DNA of 24,166 bases from Verrucomicrobiia bacterium (GTDB taxonomy: Bacteria; Verrucomicrobiota; Verrucomicrobiia; Opitutales; Opitutaceae). Positions 1-7,597 of this stretch are shown here, one piece after another. The stretch is from contig JAUHWE010000004.1 of assembly GCA_030424825.1 (NCBI GenBank), positions 1 through 24,166 of the forward strand, written 5' to 3'. Under the pieces are notes generated by a model, which was given only the letters and a program-made list of their open reading frames with translations, was not told where the DNA came from and ran no database searches. Within the stretch, counting starts at the first letter, position 1, and the number at the start of each line of letters is the position of its first letter. The position numbers and the translations under genes were made by a program.

Positions 1-336
1 GCGAGGCACCTGGCAGTCGCCGTCGGTTTTGTGGAATGCGCGCTTCCCAAGGACCAAGCGCTCGAGTACGTAATACGCGAATCGGGAAAAAGCTATCATC
101 CCGAGGCAGTTCGGCTTTTTATGAAAAGCTCGAACTTGATCAACCTTCCGAAAAAGGTACAGGAACTGACGCTCGCCGAGCTGGAGCCCGGAATGATTCT
201 GGCGAAAGGGATTTACAGTCCCTCGGGTCTCTTGCTCATTCCGGAGGAACGCCGCCTGACTCACGGAATCATCAAGAAAATCAAGGAACACGACTTCGCC
301 AACCCGATCACTCAACGATTGATGGTATTTCGGTAA
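1..336 (+). CDS. HD-domain regulator, C-terminal fragment
   Basis: The reading frame is open from the first base of the window to a TAA at 334-336, so only about 111 C-terminal residues are visible and the real start lies upstream. The first part resembles the last helices of an HD/HD-GYP phosphohydrolase domain (an ALPKDQALEYV stretch followed by YHPEAVRLF). The second part has the LAELEPGMILAKGIYSPSG pattern that often follows the HD domain in response regulators of cyclic-di-GMP or chemotaxis-linked signalling. The metal-binding HD motif itself is outside the window, so catalytic competence cannot be judged. A GTG at 31 could be miscalled as a start, but the frame clearly extends further upstream. 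It lies 122 bp ahead of cheW on the same strand, which fits a signalling role. Confidence 0.7.
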   Translation, partial: ARHLAVAVGFVECALPKDQALEYVIRESGKSYHPEAVRLFMKSSNLINLPKKVQELTLAELEPGMILAKGIYSPSGLLLIPEERRLTHGIIKKIKEHDFANPITQRLMVFR

Positions 337-458
337 AAGGGCGAAGCGCTCGCTCTCAACACCGCCTTGTTCTGATAGGTTAAAGAACCGCAGCCGAGAG
401 TCGATCTAGCTACTGATCCGGCATTTCCACATCTTCCGGCCCAAGAGCGATTTTATTC

Positions 459-968
459 ATGAGCACTAAGACTTCAGTTAAAGCCGACCCGTCTCCAGTT
501 AACTTCTCTTCAGGGAAGTTTTTGACGTTCAGATTGGCAAATGAGTCTTACGGTATCGAAGTGCTTCTGGTTCGGGAAATTATCCGGATGCAAAAGATCA
601 CCCCCGTTCCCGAAATGCCGGCACACATTAAGGGAGTGATAAATCTGCGGGGTAAAGTGACTCCCGTGGTTGATTTACGCGTAAGGCTAGGGCTTGAGGC
701 AGGCAATACCACCGATCGCACCTGCGTTATCGTAGTTGATGTTGAGAAGGGAGGAGGATTCAGCAGTCTTTTCGGACTCATCGTGGACGCCGTTGATGAA
801 GTGATCCCCATAACCGAGTCTAAATTCGGACCTTCCTCAAACTCAGCTTCTACCGCATCGAGCGAAGTCTGTCTTGGCACCGCAAACGTCAAGGGCGGTG
901 TACTGACACTGCTAGACATAGATAAAGTGGTAAACCTAGAGATTTCGGGCGGGCTCGCTTCCCTGTGA
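459..968 (+). CDS. cheW: CheW chemotaxis coupling protein
   Basis: This encodes a 169-residue CheW-domain protein, a cytoplasmic adaptor that couples chemoreceptors to the histidine kinase CheA. After a 19-residue polar leader, the CheW fold begins at FLTFRLANESYGIEV, continues through VREIIRMQKITPVPEMP and the diagnostic IKGVINLRGKVTPVVDLR segment, then GLIVDAVDEV, and ends with a LLDIDKVV strand. Length and order match single-domain CheW proteins. The ATG at 459 follows a weak purine stretch (AAGAG). The gene is 9 bp upstream of cheD on the same strand, suggesting co-transcription. No cheA or receptor gene is in the window. Confidence 0.93.
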   Translation: MSTKTSVKADPSPVNFSSGKFLTFRLANESYGIEVLLVREIIRMQKITPVPEMPAHIKGVINLRGKVTPVVDLRVRLGLEAGNTTDRTCVIVVDVEKGGGFSSLFGLIVDAVDEVIPITESKFGPSSNSASTASSEVCLGTANVKGGVLTLLDIDKVVNLEISGGLASL

Positions 969-977
969 GCGATACCA

Positions 978-1499
978 ATGAGCGGAGCCGCCACACTTAA
1001 GAGCGCCACAAAGCAGAACGCCATCGTCGGCGTTGGAAACATGGTTGTTTCCACCAACCCGACCGAAACGATTGCCACTCACTCCCTCGGCTCCTGCATC
1101 GCTATCGTCGCTTATGACAACCATGTCAAAGTCGGAGGGGTTATCCATTTCATGCTGCCTGATTCCAGACTTTCGCCACAAAAGGCTAGCGGCCAGCCAG
1201 CCATGTTTGCGGACACCGGTATTCCATCGTTCTTCCATAAGCTTTCTGCGCTTCGTGCGGAACGAAAACAGGTAAAAGCATTCGTCGCTGGAGGAGCCTC
1301 TGTACTCACTGGTTCCGACATGTTCAAAATCGGTGAGCGCAACATAGCGGCAACAAAAAAGGCCCTAATCGAATTGGGTATCTCCGTAATCAAGGCGGAC
1401 GTAGGGGGTGTCAGCAATCGAGCGCTTCAACTCGACATTGAAACAGGAGAAGTGGTCATCCAGTCAACTTTAGGAACTGCAAAACTTAGCCTCGCATGA
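978..1499 (+). CDS. cheD: CheD receptor glutamine deamidase
   Basis: This is a 173-residue CheD protein, the deamidase that converts specific glutamines of methyl-accepting chemoreceptors to glutamate and so tunes receptor signalling. The catalytic triad is visible: Thr34, Cys40 within THSLGSC, and His57 within GGVIHFMLP. The spacing (6 and 17 residues from the cysteine) equals that of the structurally known CheD. Further family signatures are FVAGGAS, IGERN, and ADVGGVSNRALQLDIETG near the C terminus. The ATG at 978 lies 9 bp after cheW, and the last codons overlap the next gene through an ATGA junction, a sign of translational coupling. CheD can also be controlled by binding CheC; no cheC is seen here. 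Confidence 0.93.
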   Translation: MSGAATLKSATKQNAIVGVGNMVVSTNPTETIATHSLGSCIAIVAYDNHVKVGGVIHFMLPDSRLSPQKASGQPAMFADTGIPSFFHKLSALRAERKQVKAFVAGGASVLTGSDMFKIGERNIAATKKALIELGISVIKADVGGVSNRALQLDIETGEVVIQSTLGTAKLSLA

Positions 1500-2335
1500 A
1501 CCTTTCCGATCTGGTAAAAAACACGAAGGCGCTTCCCGCCGCCCCGGAAATCCTGCCCAAACTGATTTCGATGATGCGAAATTCGGATACAGATGCTGGT
1601 GACGTCGTCTCTCTAATCGCAACGGACCCTTCAATCGTAACCGGAGTCCTTAAACTCGCTAATAGCAGCCTTTACGCCCCTCCAAGTCCAGTGGCTGAAT
1701 TGAGTGAGGCCGTATCGATTCTTGGAATACGAGAGATCTACCGAATCGTCACGGCAGTCACAAGCAACTCATTCCTCGACGGCGAGCTTTCAAGCATGGA
1801 AATAGAAAGAGGAGGTCTCTGGATTCACAGTCTCGCGGTGGCTTATGTAATGGAGATTATCGCCGACTCAAAGTCTCCGCTTGATGGCCTTCCTTACACC
1901 CTCGGCCTTCTTCACGATATTGGGAAGCTCGCTCTTCATCACGCCTGCGGCGAAGCGTACGCCGACATATTCAGGGAGATAGAAACCGAGAAAATCTCCA
2001 TCAACTCGGCGGAGACTCGCAGGCTAGGCTTTGACCACGCCCAGGCAGGTTCCCAAATGCTAGAACAGTGGAATTTCCCCGCGGAAGTATTTCTTCCCAT
2101 TCGTTATCAATATACGCCAAACGAAGCCGGTGAATTCAAAGAGCTAGCAGGGGCCTTGCAAGTCGCGAACTGGGCAGCAGGAGTGATCGGCTGCAATGAC
2201 GGGCGGGATACCTGGGCCCTCGACATGGCCAGCGATGCTTTTTCAATCGAGAAAGACACACTCGAAAGAGCCCTATTAGAAGGTCAGGAGCGTGTTGAAA
2301 AAGCAAAACTAGCCCTCCCGAACGGACAGAATTGA
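1496..2335 (+). CDS. HDOD-domain signalling protein
   Basis: This encodes a 279-residue protein made almost entirely of one HDOD domain. LPAAPEILPKLISMM is the typical opening helix, LIATDPSIVTGVLKLANSSLY the conserved second segment, and LSEAVSILGIREI the third. His111, the His140-Asp141 pair in LLHDIGKLAL and His181 in FDHAQAGSQML are present, so the metal-ligand positions that many HDOD proteins lose are partly preserved. HDOD proteins usually act as non-enzymatic scaffolds in stress, chemotaxis or nucleotide second-messenger signalling; whether this one hydrolyses anything is unknown. Its ATG overlaps the cheD stop codon by 4 bp, so it is probably translated together with cheD. There is no receiver domain on the protein. 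Confidence 0.88.
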   Translation: MNLSDLVKNTKALPAAPEILPKLISMMRNSDTDAGDVVSLIATDPSIVTGVLKLANSSLYAPPSPVAELSEAVSILGIREIYRIVTAVTSNSFLDGELSSMEIERGGLWIHSLAVAYVMEIIADSKSPLDGLPYTLGLLHDIGKLALHHACGEAYADIFREIETEKISINSAETRRLGFDHAQAGSQMLEQWNFPAEVFLPIRYQYTPNEAGEFKELAGALQVANWAAGVIGCNDGRDTWALDMASDAFSIEKDTLERALLEGQERVEKAKLALPNGQN

Positions 2336-2529
2336 ACCTCATTTCAACGGAATTCGAAAGCCTGTCGGGGACTCAATAGAACTTCCTCCTCAATCTACGA
2401 AAGGAACGGCATCCACGTGGTTTCCCGATCGGCTCTTCCATCAACACAATTAGGCACTTTACGCTAAAGAAAACCGCATTTCGTGCCGATTTCCCCCTAT
2501 AGTAGAGTTGATTCAACACTTTGCCTTCT

Positions 2530-3045
2530 ATGCCCAACTACGATAAACTGCTTCAATCCTCTTTGCCAGAGGCATTAGACGCCGCCATTGAGACTCTCAA
2601 TTTCGAGCACAACGATGTAGATTCTCTTCTCGAAGCCAACGTGGCAGAATTCGAGAACCTGAACTACTGCGTATTCGGCTACTTTACCCGGGACGACATT
2701 TTCTATCTCAACCGGGCGGGTCGACGGCTCCTCGAAGTTTACCAATCACCCTTTGAGCCAAATCGGACCGTCAAAAAACCATCCTTCTCCCTCGGGGCCA
2801 ATCCATTCCATGCCTGCGACGATCGGGACGTTATAGAAACCTGTCGCCCCAAACACCATGTCAAGGAACTCATTTCACTTTCATGGGGAGATACTTGGTT
2901 GAGAGGCTCAAAATACCCGATCCGATCCACTTCGGGAATTCCCCTCGCCATTCTGTTCGCCGGCAGGGAGATGCTCGGGTCCGAACAGATTCACAATGCC
3001 TCTTTCAGGCACAAAGCTTTCCAGCACCAATACGGAGACAACTAA
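2530..3045 (+). CDS. PAS-like small sensor protein
   Basis: This is a 171-residue soluble protein with PAS-like character. A helical N-terminal section is followed by NLNYCVFGYFTRDDIFYLNRAG, shaped like the first strands of a PAS fold that asks what a signal means and ends in the usual N-R-A-G turn. The C-terminal strands YPIRSTSGIPLAILFAG resemble the closing PAS sheet. No kinase, cyclase or output domain is attached. I chose the ATG at 2530; an in-frame TTG lies 9 bp upstream and no clear ribosome-binding site helps decide. It ends one base before the next receiver gene, so the pair probably works together, with this protein sensing and the receiver responding. Ligand unknown. Confidence 0.6.
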   Translation: MPNYDKLLQSSLPEALDAAIETLNFEHNDVDSLLEANVAEFENLNYCVFGYFTRDDIFYLNRAGRRLLEVYQSPFEPNRTVKKPSFSLGANPFHACDDRDVIETCRPKHHVKELISLSWGDTWLRGSKYPIRSTSGIPLAILFAGREMLGSEQIHNASFRHKAFQHQYGDN

Positions 3046-3046
3046 G

Positions 3047-3748
3047 ATGAAAAAAAACGTACTACTCGTCGAAGACGATCCCGCATTACGCATGGTCGTA
3101 AGGGAAGTTCTGAAAGAGGACTTTAACATCGACGAAGCCGACAACGGGACCGATGGCATCGAGAAAGGCGTCCATTCTGCGGCCGATTTGATTATCCTAG
3201 ACTACCACCTGCCAAAACAGGACGGGCTGGAAGTAATCGCAGCGATAAAAAAAGCTCACCCTTCGATCCCTGTGATCGTGCTTACGGGATACTTGAGCCC
3301 AGAGTCTGAGAAACAGTTCAATCGACTTGGAGCGAGCAAGATTTTTCCGAAACCATTCAACTACCGCACCCTTCTGGACGCCGTGAAGGATCTTTCCAAC
3401 GAAAGTGGATCGAGTTCCCCAACGATCGTTAAACCTAATTCGAATTCGATCGGGGAGCCTTCTATTTCCAAAAGCGCAACCGGTTATCCTTCCGATGGTC
3501 TGATGCTTCAAGCCAGTCTCAATACGCTGGCATCACTGGCCGAGAAAATCGAGTTTCTGCAGACCACAACTGAGAAGTACTGGATTGAAATCAACGATAT
3601 CAATTCCATCCGCGAAACCACGCGAATCATGGAAGCTGAGCTTCGGAATTTCTATGGAAAGATAAACCACTCTCTCTTCGAGATGCCCGACCCGCATAAA
3701 CAGGTCCTACAAAGCGCTAGAAAACCCTGCCTGCTCGGAGACAATTGA
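3047..3748 (+). CDS. Response regulator with helical C-terminal extension
   Basis: This is a 233-residue protein with an N-terminal receiver domain (residues 1-118). The acidic pocket is Glu9-Asp10-Asp11, the phospho-acceptor Asp52 sits in IILDYHLPKQDG, Thr80 in VIVLTGY and Lys102 in FPKPF, so all phosphorylation residues are present. A serine/asparagine-rich linker (about 120-150) leads to a helical region of about 80 residues that matches no DNA-binding or enzymatic output domain I know. The start at 3047 is supported by GGAG at 3034-3037, nine bases upstream; a longer in-frame start at 2996 would overlap the preceding gene and add a non-conserved leader. It follows the PAS-like gene by one base. 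Confidence 0.88.
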   Translation: MKKNVLLVEDDPALRMVVREVLKEDFNIDEADNGTDGIEKGVHSAADLIILDYHLPKQDGLEVIAAIKKAHPSIPVIVLTGYLSPESEKQFNRLGASKIFPKPFNYRTLLDAVKDLSNESGSSSPTIVKPNSNSIGEPSISKSATGYPSDGLMLQASLNTLASLAEKIEFLQTTTEKYWIEINDINSIRETTRIMEAELRNFYGKINHSLFEMPDPHKQVLQSARKPCLLGDN

Positions 3749-3846
3749 GCTGTAAAGGCATCGCTAAAGAGAACCATCGCTTGCGTTTCATCCTTAGAAT
3801 CGCTCCAGAAATCCGATTAACTAAAACGACCGAACTCCCACTCTAA

Positions 3847-4221
3847 ATGAAGATTCTAATTGTTGACGACGATCCGGCGATACGCCTTCTCCTCTTTACC
3901 GTTTTCGGTGACGACCACGAGGTTTCCGTGCTGTGCGACGGCCATAACGCCGTATCGGTTCTTTCTGATCCGAATCATCAGTTCGATGTGGTTCTTCTCG
4001 ATCTCAAAATGCCGCGATTGTCTGGGGAAATGGTTCTCGAATTCCTATCTGGTTGGCAGAACATCAAAACCAAGTTCATAATCGTATCCGGGTTTTCGGA
4101 AGAAGCAGAGCACCTGCAGTATAGCAATCTGGTTGCTACGCTTCCTAAGCCATTCAATATAAAAGAGCTCGTGGCATTGGTCGAAAGCACCGCCGAAACG
4201 ACCCTCGAATCTGCGGTCTAA
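3847..4221 (+). CDS. Stand-alone CheY-like receiver protein
   Basis: This encodes a 124-residue single-domain response regulator. The acidic pocket is Asp7-Asp8-Asp9 in LIVDDDPAIR, the phospho-acceptor Asp52 lies in LLDLKMPRLSG, Ser81 replaces the common threonine in IIVSGFS, and Lys101 is in LPKPFN. With no output domain it must act by protein contact, as CheY does at the flagellar switch or as phospho-relay intermediates do. It is separated by 98 bp from the preceding receiver gene, so it may have its own promoter. It converges on the - strand operon at 4228 with only six bases between stop codons. Its cognate kinase cannot be told from the sequence. Confidence 0.9.
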   Translation: MKILIVDDDPAIRLLLFTVFGDDHEVSVLCDGHNAVSVLSDPNHQFDVVLLDLKMPRLSGEMVLEFLSGWQNIKTKFIIVSGFSEEAEHLQYSNLVATLPKPFNIKELVALVESTAETTLESAV

Positions 4222-4241
4222 GGCTCCTTAGTCAGCCTTGG
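4218..4241. terminator. Possible bidirectional terminator hairpin between convergent genes
   Basis: CTAAGGCT at 4218-4225 pairs with AGCCTTGG at 4234-4241, giving an eight-pair stem (one T-G wobble) around an eight-base loop. It sits exactly over the stop codons of two convergent genes, where a shared terminator would be expected. There is no strong T-run on either side (CGTTTCC on the + strand), so a classic intrinsic terminator is not proven. Confidence 0.35.
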
Positions 4242-4629
4242 CGTTTCCGTATTTTCCGTAAGCCTTGGAGACTTGTCCCGCCGCGACCCTCCCGTATGCT
4301 TGCTTCATTTTTGGAGGGAGCGACGTCTTCAGCAACAGTCGCTCATTTTCACGGTCGAGCATCATCAGCTTCATCACTTGGGCCCTGGCCTCTTCAACCA
4401 AGGAATCCAGTCCCCGCGGAAATGAAGTAGGATCTTCATTGATACGCTGAAGGAACTCGAGCCCCTTCTCCAATACAGGGAGATAACCCTCTTTCTTTTT
4501 CAGAAATACCTCATCCGGAGGGGATCCTGTCGTCCTCATTATCCGACCCTCTTCAATAAAAAGCTCGTGCATGTCCGAACACAATCTAATGTGCTCTCTA
4601 AGTATCTGCTCGATCTGCTCTGACTCCAT
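4228..4629 (-). CDS. Small helical protein, flagellar-chaperone-like (FlgN/FliT type)
   Basis: This is a 133-residue, all-helical, soluble protein without signal peptide or membrane segment. It has an N-terminal amphipathic helix beginning at EQIEQILREHIRL, a central charged helix (FLKKKEGYLPVLEKGLEFL) and a third helix ending in KLMMLDRENERLLLK. That last pattern, with the L-x-x-E-N-x-x-L-L core, resembles the binding helix of flagellar export chaperones such as FlgN and FliT, but similarity by eye is weak. It starts eight bases after the stop codon of the TPR gene and is the last gene of a three-gene unit. If the resemblance holds, it may serve the export or assembly of flagellar parts; otherwise it is a hypothetical protein. 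Confidence 0.5.
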   Translation of the reverse strand: MESEQIEQILREHIRLCSDMHELFIEEGRIMRTTGSPPDEVFLKKKEGYLPVLEKGLEFLQRINEDPTSFPRGLDSLVEEARAQVMKLMMLDRENERLLLKTSLPPKMKQAYGRVAAGQVSKAYGKYGNAKAD

Positions 4630-4637
4630 GGCTCGAA

Positions 4638-5927
4638 TTATTGGGCACCCAACACTTTTAGACGAGCGACAAGATCACCTTCCCAATTCAAGTGTTCAAG
4701 CCTCCATTTCGCCATCTCGCGCAAAGTTTTCAAACCAGAACTCAGTGACTCTTCATTCTCCGCTCCGCCTTCTGGGGTCAGAATTTCCTGATAAGCCAAA
4801 ATCGCTTTATCCGGTAGACCAAGCCGCTCAAAGCATAGTCCGATTTGGTGAATCGCAGGCCAGCGCCACTCGGGCGACGCACTATACTTTGCTAGCGATT
4901 GATAGATAGTCAGTGCGCTTCGGTAGTCTCGTTTCTGATAGAATTCATTCGCTAGCTCGTTTCCCGTTCTCTGCCTCCAATAGTCGGCCGTTCCTTCATG
5001 AGCGGTGTCCGGACTCGACTGGCGTTGCAGGATGTGCACAACTTCTCGAAGCGCTTCCGGTTTCCGATTCAGCTTTTCATACGACTTCGCGAGTAAATAT
5101 CGGATCTCGGGAGCATGTGCCGACATTTTATAAGTATCCAGAAACTCCTTCAGCTTATTCACAGCTGGCTGGTATCTGCCTAATTCGTACAAGAGATTGC
5201 ACATACGATAATTTACTCGCATGCGATCAGCAGGTTTTAAATTGAGTTTCGACAGTAGCTCGTAATGACGGTATGATTCCGCATACTCTAGTAATTCAGC
5301 ATGAGTTTCCGCAATCTCCAGCTTCGCTCTCAATGATAAGTCTCGTGCCTTCTCCACCTGGTCAACCGATATGTTCAAAGAGGAATTCAGAACCATGTAG
5401 TAGTTGGAAATCGCAACTTTGAGACCACCCATTTCCCGGTATAGATTTCCGAGTTCCATGTAGACGGTAGGCAAGCGTCGGCTTTTCTTAAACTCTTCAA
5501 TGAGGCGTTCATAAATCGCTGCCGCCTTCGGAAGCATTTTTTCCTCACGATACAATTCTGCCATTTCAAAGAGCACTTGCTCCTTTTCAGGCAGATCAAT
5601 GGGCACACCCAATGCCGCCGCGAAATACTTCTCCGCCATAAGGTGGTCACCTCCCTTCCAAAGGGATCGACCAAGATTGAGATATTTCAGAACATCAACC
5701 GCAGCATCTTTCGGATCAATCCGCTTTTTTGGTTCCAGAACCAGAATTACATTCTCGTTCTTCCCATCGGCAACGCTTTCATCCCCATGCGACTCTGCCG
5801 CGCCGTGGTCACCCTCAGCGGCTTGACCCGCATCTTCCGCCCCCAAGGCTGATGGTTGGGCATATAGCAAGAGACCTAGGAGACTTAGCCAGAGGGTTCT
5901 TTTTGTCGTTAAATTTTTTATACACAT
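4638..5927 (-). CDS. Exported TPR-repeat protein
   Basis: This is a 429-residue protein with a Sec signal peptide (KR at residues 9-10, hydrophobic TLWLSLLGLLLY, cleavage probably near residue 30). A His/Glu/Asp-rich linker follows, then helical repeats to the C terminus. TPR signatures include LNLGRSLWKGGDHLMAEKYF, YMELGNLYREMGGLKVAISN, YRMCNLLYELGRYQPAVNKL and HQIGLCFERLGLPDKAILAY, spaced as repeated helix pairs. Such periplasmic TPR proteins usually act as assembly scaffolds for envelope complexes. It begins nine bases after the stop of the 15-residue-repeat protein and is followed at eight bases by the small helical gene, so the three are probably one operon and their products may meet in the envelope. 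The ATG at 5927 gives the best signal peptide. Ligand unknown. Confidence 0.85.
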   Translation of the reverse strand: MCIKNLTTKRTLWLSLLGLLLYAQPSALGAEDAGQAAEGDHGAAESHGDESVADGKNENVILVLEPKKRIDPKDAAVDVLKYLNLGRSLWKGGDHLMAEKYFAAALGVPIDLPEKEQVLFEMAELYREEKMLPKAAAIYERLIEEFKKSRRLPTVYMELGNLYREMGGLKVAISNYYMVLNSSLNISVDQVEKARDLSLRAKLEIAETHAELLEYAESYRHYELLSKLNLKPADRMRVNYRMCNLLYELGRYQPAVNKLKEFLDTYKMSAHAPEIRYLLAKSYEKLNRKPEALREVVHILQRQSSPDTAHEGTADYWRQRTGNELANEFYQKRDYRSALTIYQSLAKYSASPEWRWPAIHQIGLCFERLGLPDKAILAYQEILTPEGGAENEESLSSGLKTLREMAKWRLEHLNWEGDLVARLKVLGAQ

Positions 5928-5935
5928 CTTAACAC

Positions 5936-7552
5936 TTAGTTTCTATTGTAGGTGGCCCCACTTTGCACGGGTGCCTTTTGCGACGGGCGGGCGGGAGAAA
6001 ACGGAACGATTGTCCGCGTACTATCACTATCTCTTTTATTCTCGAAAAAGATCAGCACTTCCTCTGGTCTAACCACGGATTCTTCAGGCTCCTCTATCAG
6101 GAGCCGATCGCGCTCTTCGATCTCACGCGGAATCGTGGTATCTATATTTCCCGAGACAATGGTGTGAGGCTCCATCTCGAATACAACTTGATTCATCAAC
6201 TGCTGTTTCCTCGCCTCTTCTTCGCTCAACCTGGTCTCAACCGTAAGCGATCCCCTTCCCGGGGCCAGAATCGAAAATTCAGGCAATGCGGGAGCAGGGG
6301 GCCTTTTAGTCAAAGATAGGTCATCGGAAAACCGCAATGGCGGCGGTGCGCGATAAGCCAAGTAGCCTGGATAAACTACTTTTGAAGGAATGGACAAATT
6401 TCCCACACTCGCCATCAACTGTCTTGGGACTCGTTTAAACGAGCCCCAAAGTGAAGGCCTTTTGTATTCGTCCCCCTTATACGATTCACTCAATTCAACC
6501 GACTGTAGAGAATTTTTGCTTTTAGAATCTGCGGGTCGTTTCATTTCCGTTTCAGCAAGTTCACGTGCCTTGCGCTCACTCAACTGATTCTTCTCCGCTT
6601 CCAATCTCTGGCTGATTTCAGCCAGAGCTTCCCGCTCTTCTTTTCGGAGCTCGGCTTTCAGTGCCGCTTGTTTGGCAATTTCCTCACCCTTCACCTTTTC
6701 CTCTAGTTCTTTCAGGGCCAATAGATTCTCTTGCTCAACTCGTTTCTCCATTTCGGCTTTCGCGATCTTCTCTCGCTCGTCCAGCCGATTGTCGATTTCC
6801 TTGCGAGCCACTTTAGCTTCCTCTAGGATTTTCTTTTCGATCTCTTTCTTCGCGACTTGCTCTTCTTCGGCGAGTTTCGCCAATAGCTTTTCTTTCGCAG
6901 CGTCTTCCTTTTCCTTCAGGTCCCCCTGCAATTCCTGAAGCTTCAATTCCTCTTCCTGCTCGAGGCGGGCTTGCAGGGACTCCTTCGCAAGGCGCTCCTC
7001 TTCCTCGATTTTTTTCTGGAGTTCCAACACCATCGCTTGCTCTTCAGCCAACAGCCTCTCCTTTAATTGCCGCTCGGACTCCTTAAGCTCCTGAGCCAGT
7101 CTATCCTCGATTTTTTTCCGGGTCGCCCGCTCTTCTTCTACCAGTTGCCGAACCAACTCCTTCTCCGCTTTTCGCTCTTCCTCAGCTCGCTGCTTCTCTA
7201 GCTTTTCCTCGGCATTGCGCAGCTTTTTTTCCAAACGAAGCTGTTCCTTTTTCTGCTCGGCTAGGAATTTTTCGGCCAGGCGTTCAACACGACGATCTTC
7301 CGCAATCCTCTCTGCTTCCTCCCTGTCACGTTTTTCTCCATTCTTTTCTCTTTCTGATTCTTCCCTGTTTGAAGCCGCCGTCTTTTCAGTCTCCGACTTC
7401 GGCTGAACACGACCCGAAACAGCGGTGATATGAGAACGTGTTTTCCGGTCCGCGCTTTGCATTATAGACGGCCCAAATGCCGCTGCTAAGACAAAAGCGG
7501 CCAGAATCAACTTCGCTATCTTCGGATAAGACTGGGATTTCATTGGAGTCAT
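5936..7552 (-). CDS. Exported E/K-rich protein with 15-residue repeats
   Basis: This is a 538-residue protein with an N-terminal signal sequence or anchor (KLILAAFVLAAAFGPSIM, residues 14-31). An E/R/K-rich helix from about residue 65 leads into fourteen tandem 15-residue units at 118-327. Each has a hydrophobic residue at unit positions 1 and 5, Glu mostly at 8 and 9 and often Ala at 12. A proline-rich, non-helical C-terminal part (about 355-538) includes YPGYLAYRAPPPLR and a final low-complexity tail. A rod or stalk is the simplest picture: an exported N terminus, a long straight helix, and a separate C-terminal region. ATG 7552 is favoured over the in-frame ATG at 7543 because AGAGGAA lies about ten bases upstream. 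I do not recognise a named family. It is the first gene of the three-gene unit. Confidence 0.8.
   Translation of the reverse strand: MTPMKSQSYPKIAKLILAAFVLAAAFGPSIMQSADRKTRSHITAVSGRVQPKSETEKTAASNREESEREKNGEKRDREEAERIAEDRRVERLAEKFLAEQKKEQLRLEKKLRNAEEKLEKQRAEEERKAEKELVRQLVEEERATRKKIEDRLAQELKESERQLKERLLAEEQAMVLELQKKIEEEERLAKESLQARLEQEEELKLQELQGDLKEKEDAAKEKLLAKLAEEEQVAKKEIEKKILEEAKVARKEIDNRLDEREKIAKAEMEKRVEQENLLALKELEEKVKGEEIAKQAALKAELRKEEREALAEISQRLEAEKNQLSERKARELAETEMKRPADSKSKNSLQSVELSESYKGDEYKRPSLWGSFKRVPRQLMASVGNLSIPSKVVYPGYLAYRAPPPLRFSDDLSLTKRPPAPALPEFSILAPGRGSLTVETRLSEEEARKQQLMNQVVFEMEPHTIVSGNIDTTIPREIEERDRLLIEEPEESVVRPEEVLIFFENKRDSDSTRTIVPFSPARPSQKAPVQSGATYNRN
6572..7201 (-). repeat. Tandem 15-residue coding repeat, 14 units
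   Basis: This segment of the exported coiled-coil gene encodes residues 118-327. They divide without insertion or deletion into fourteen units of 15 residues. Examples are LLAKLAEEEQVAKKE, IEKKILEEAKVARKE and IDNRLDEREKIAKAE. Position 1 is Leu, Ile or Met in every unit and position 5 is aliphatic in thirteen of fourteen. The units are diverged in sequence but exact in length. Confidence 0.85.
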
Positions 7553-7597
7553 AGAGTAATTTCCTCTGGTTTCGCGTAGGTACTCTCGCTTATTTAA

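Noticed and set aside
548..1078. Long - strand open frame of 176 codons across cheW
   Set aside because: It lies opposite the well-supported cheW and cheD genes, its translation has low-complexity Ser/Thr-rich character with no domain, and it arises from codon bias on the true strand.
2475..2503. TATAGT as a -10 box before the PAS-like gene
   Set aside because: The hexamer at 2498-2503 is a fair -10 match, but nothing resembling a -35 box lies 16-18 bases upstream.
6672..6938. + strand frame rich in Ser and Phe opposite the repeat protein
   Set aside because: It is the complement of the E/K-rich repeat codons (GAA/GAG/AAG give TTC/CTC/CTT), so its Ser/Phe-rich product is an artefact.
5936..7552. 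Reading the repeat protein as a TolA or TonB homologue
   Set aside because: It has an N-terminal hydrophobic segment and a charged helix like TolA, but the C-terminal part shows no recognisable TolA or TonB domain and no tol genes are adjacent.
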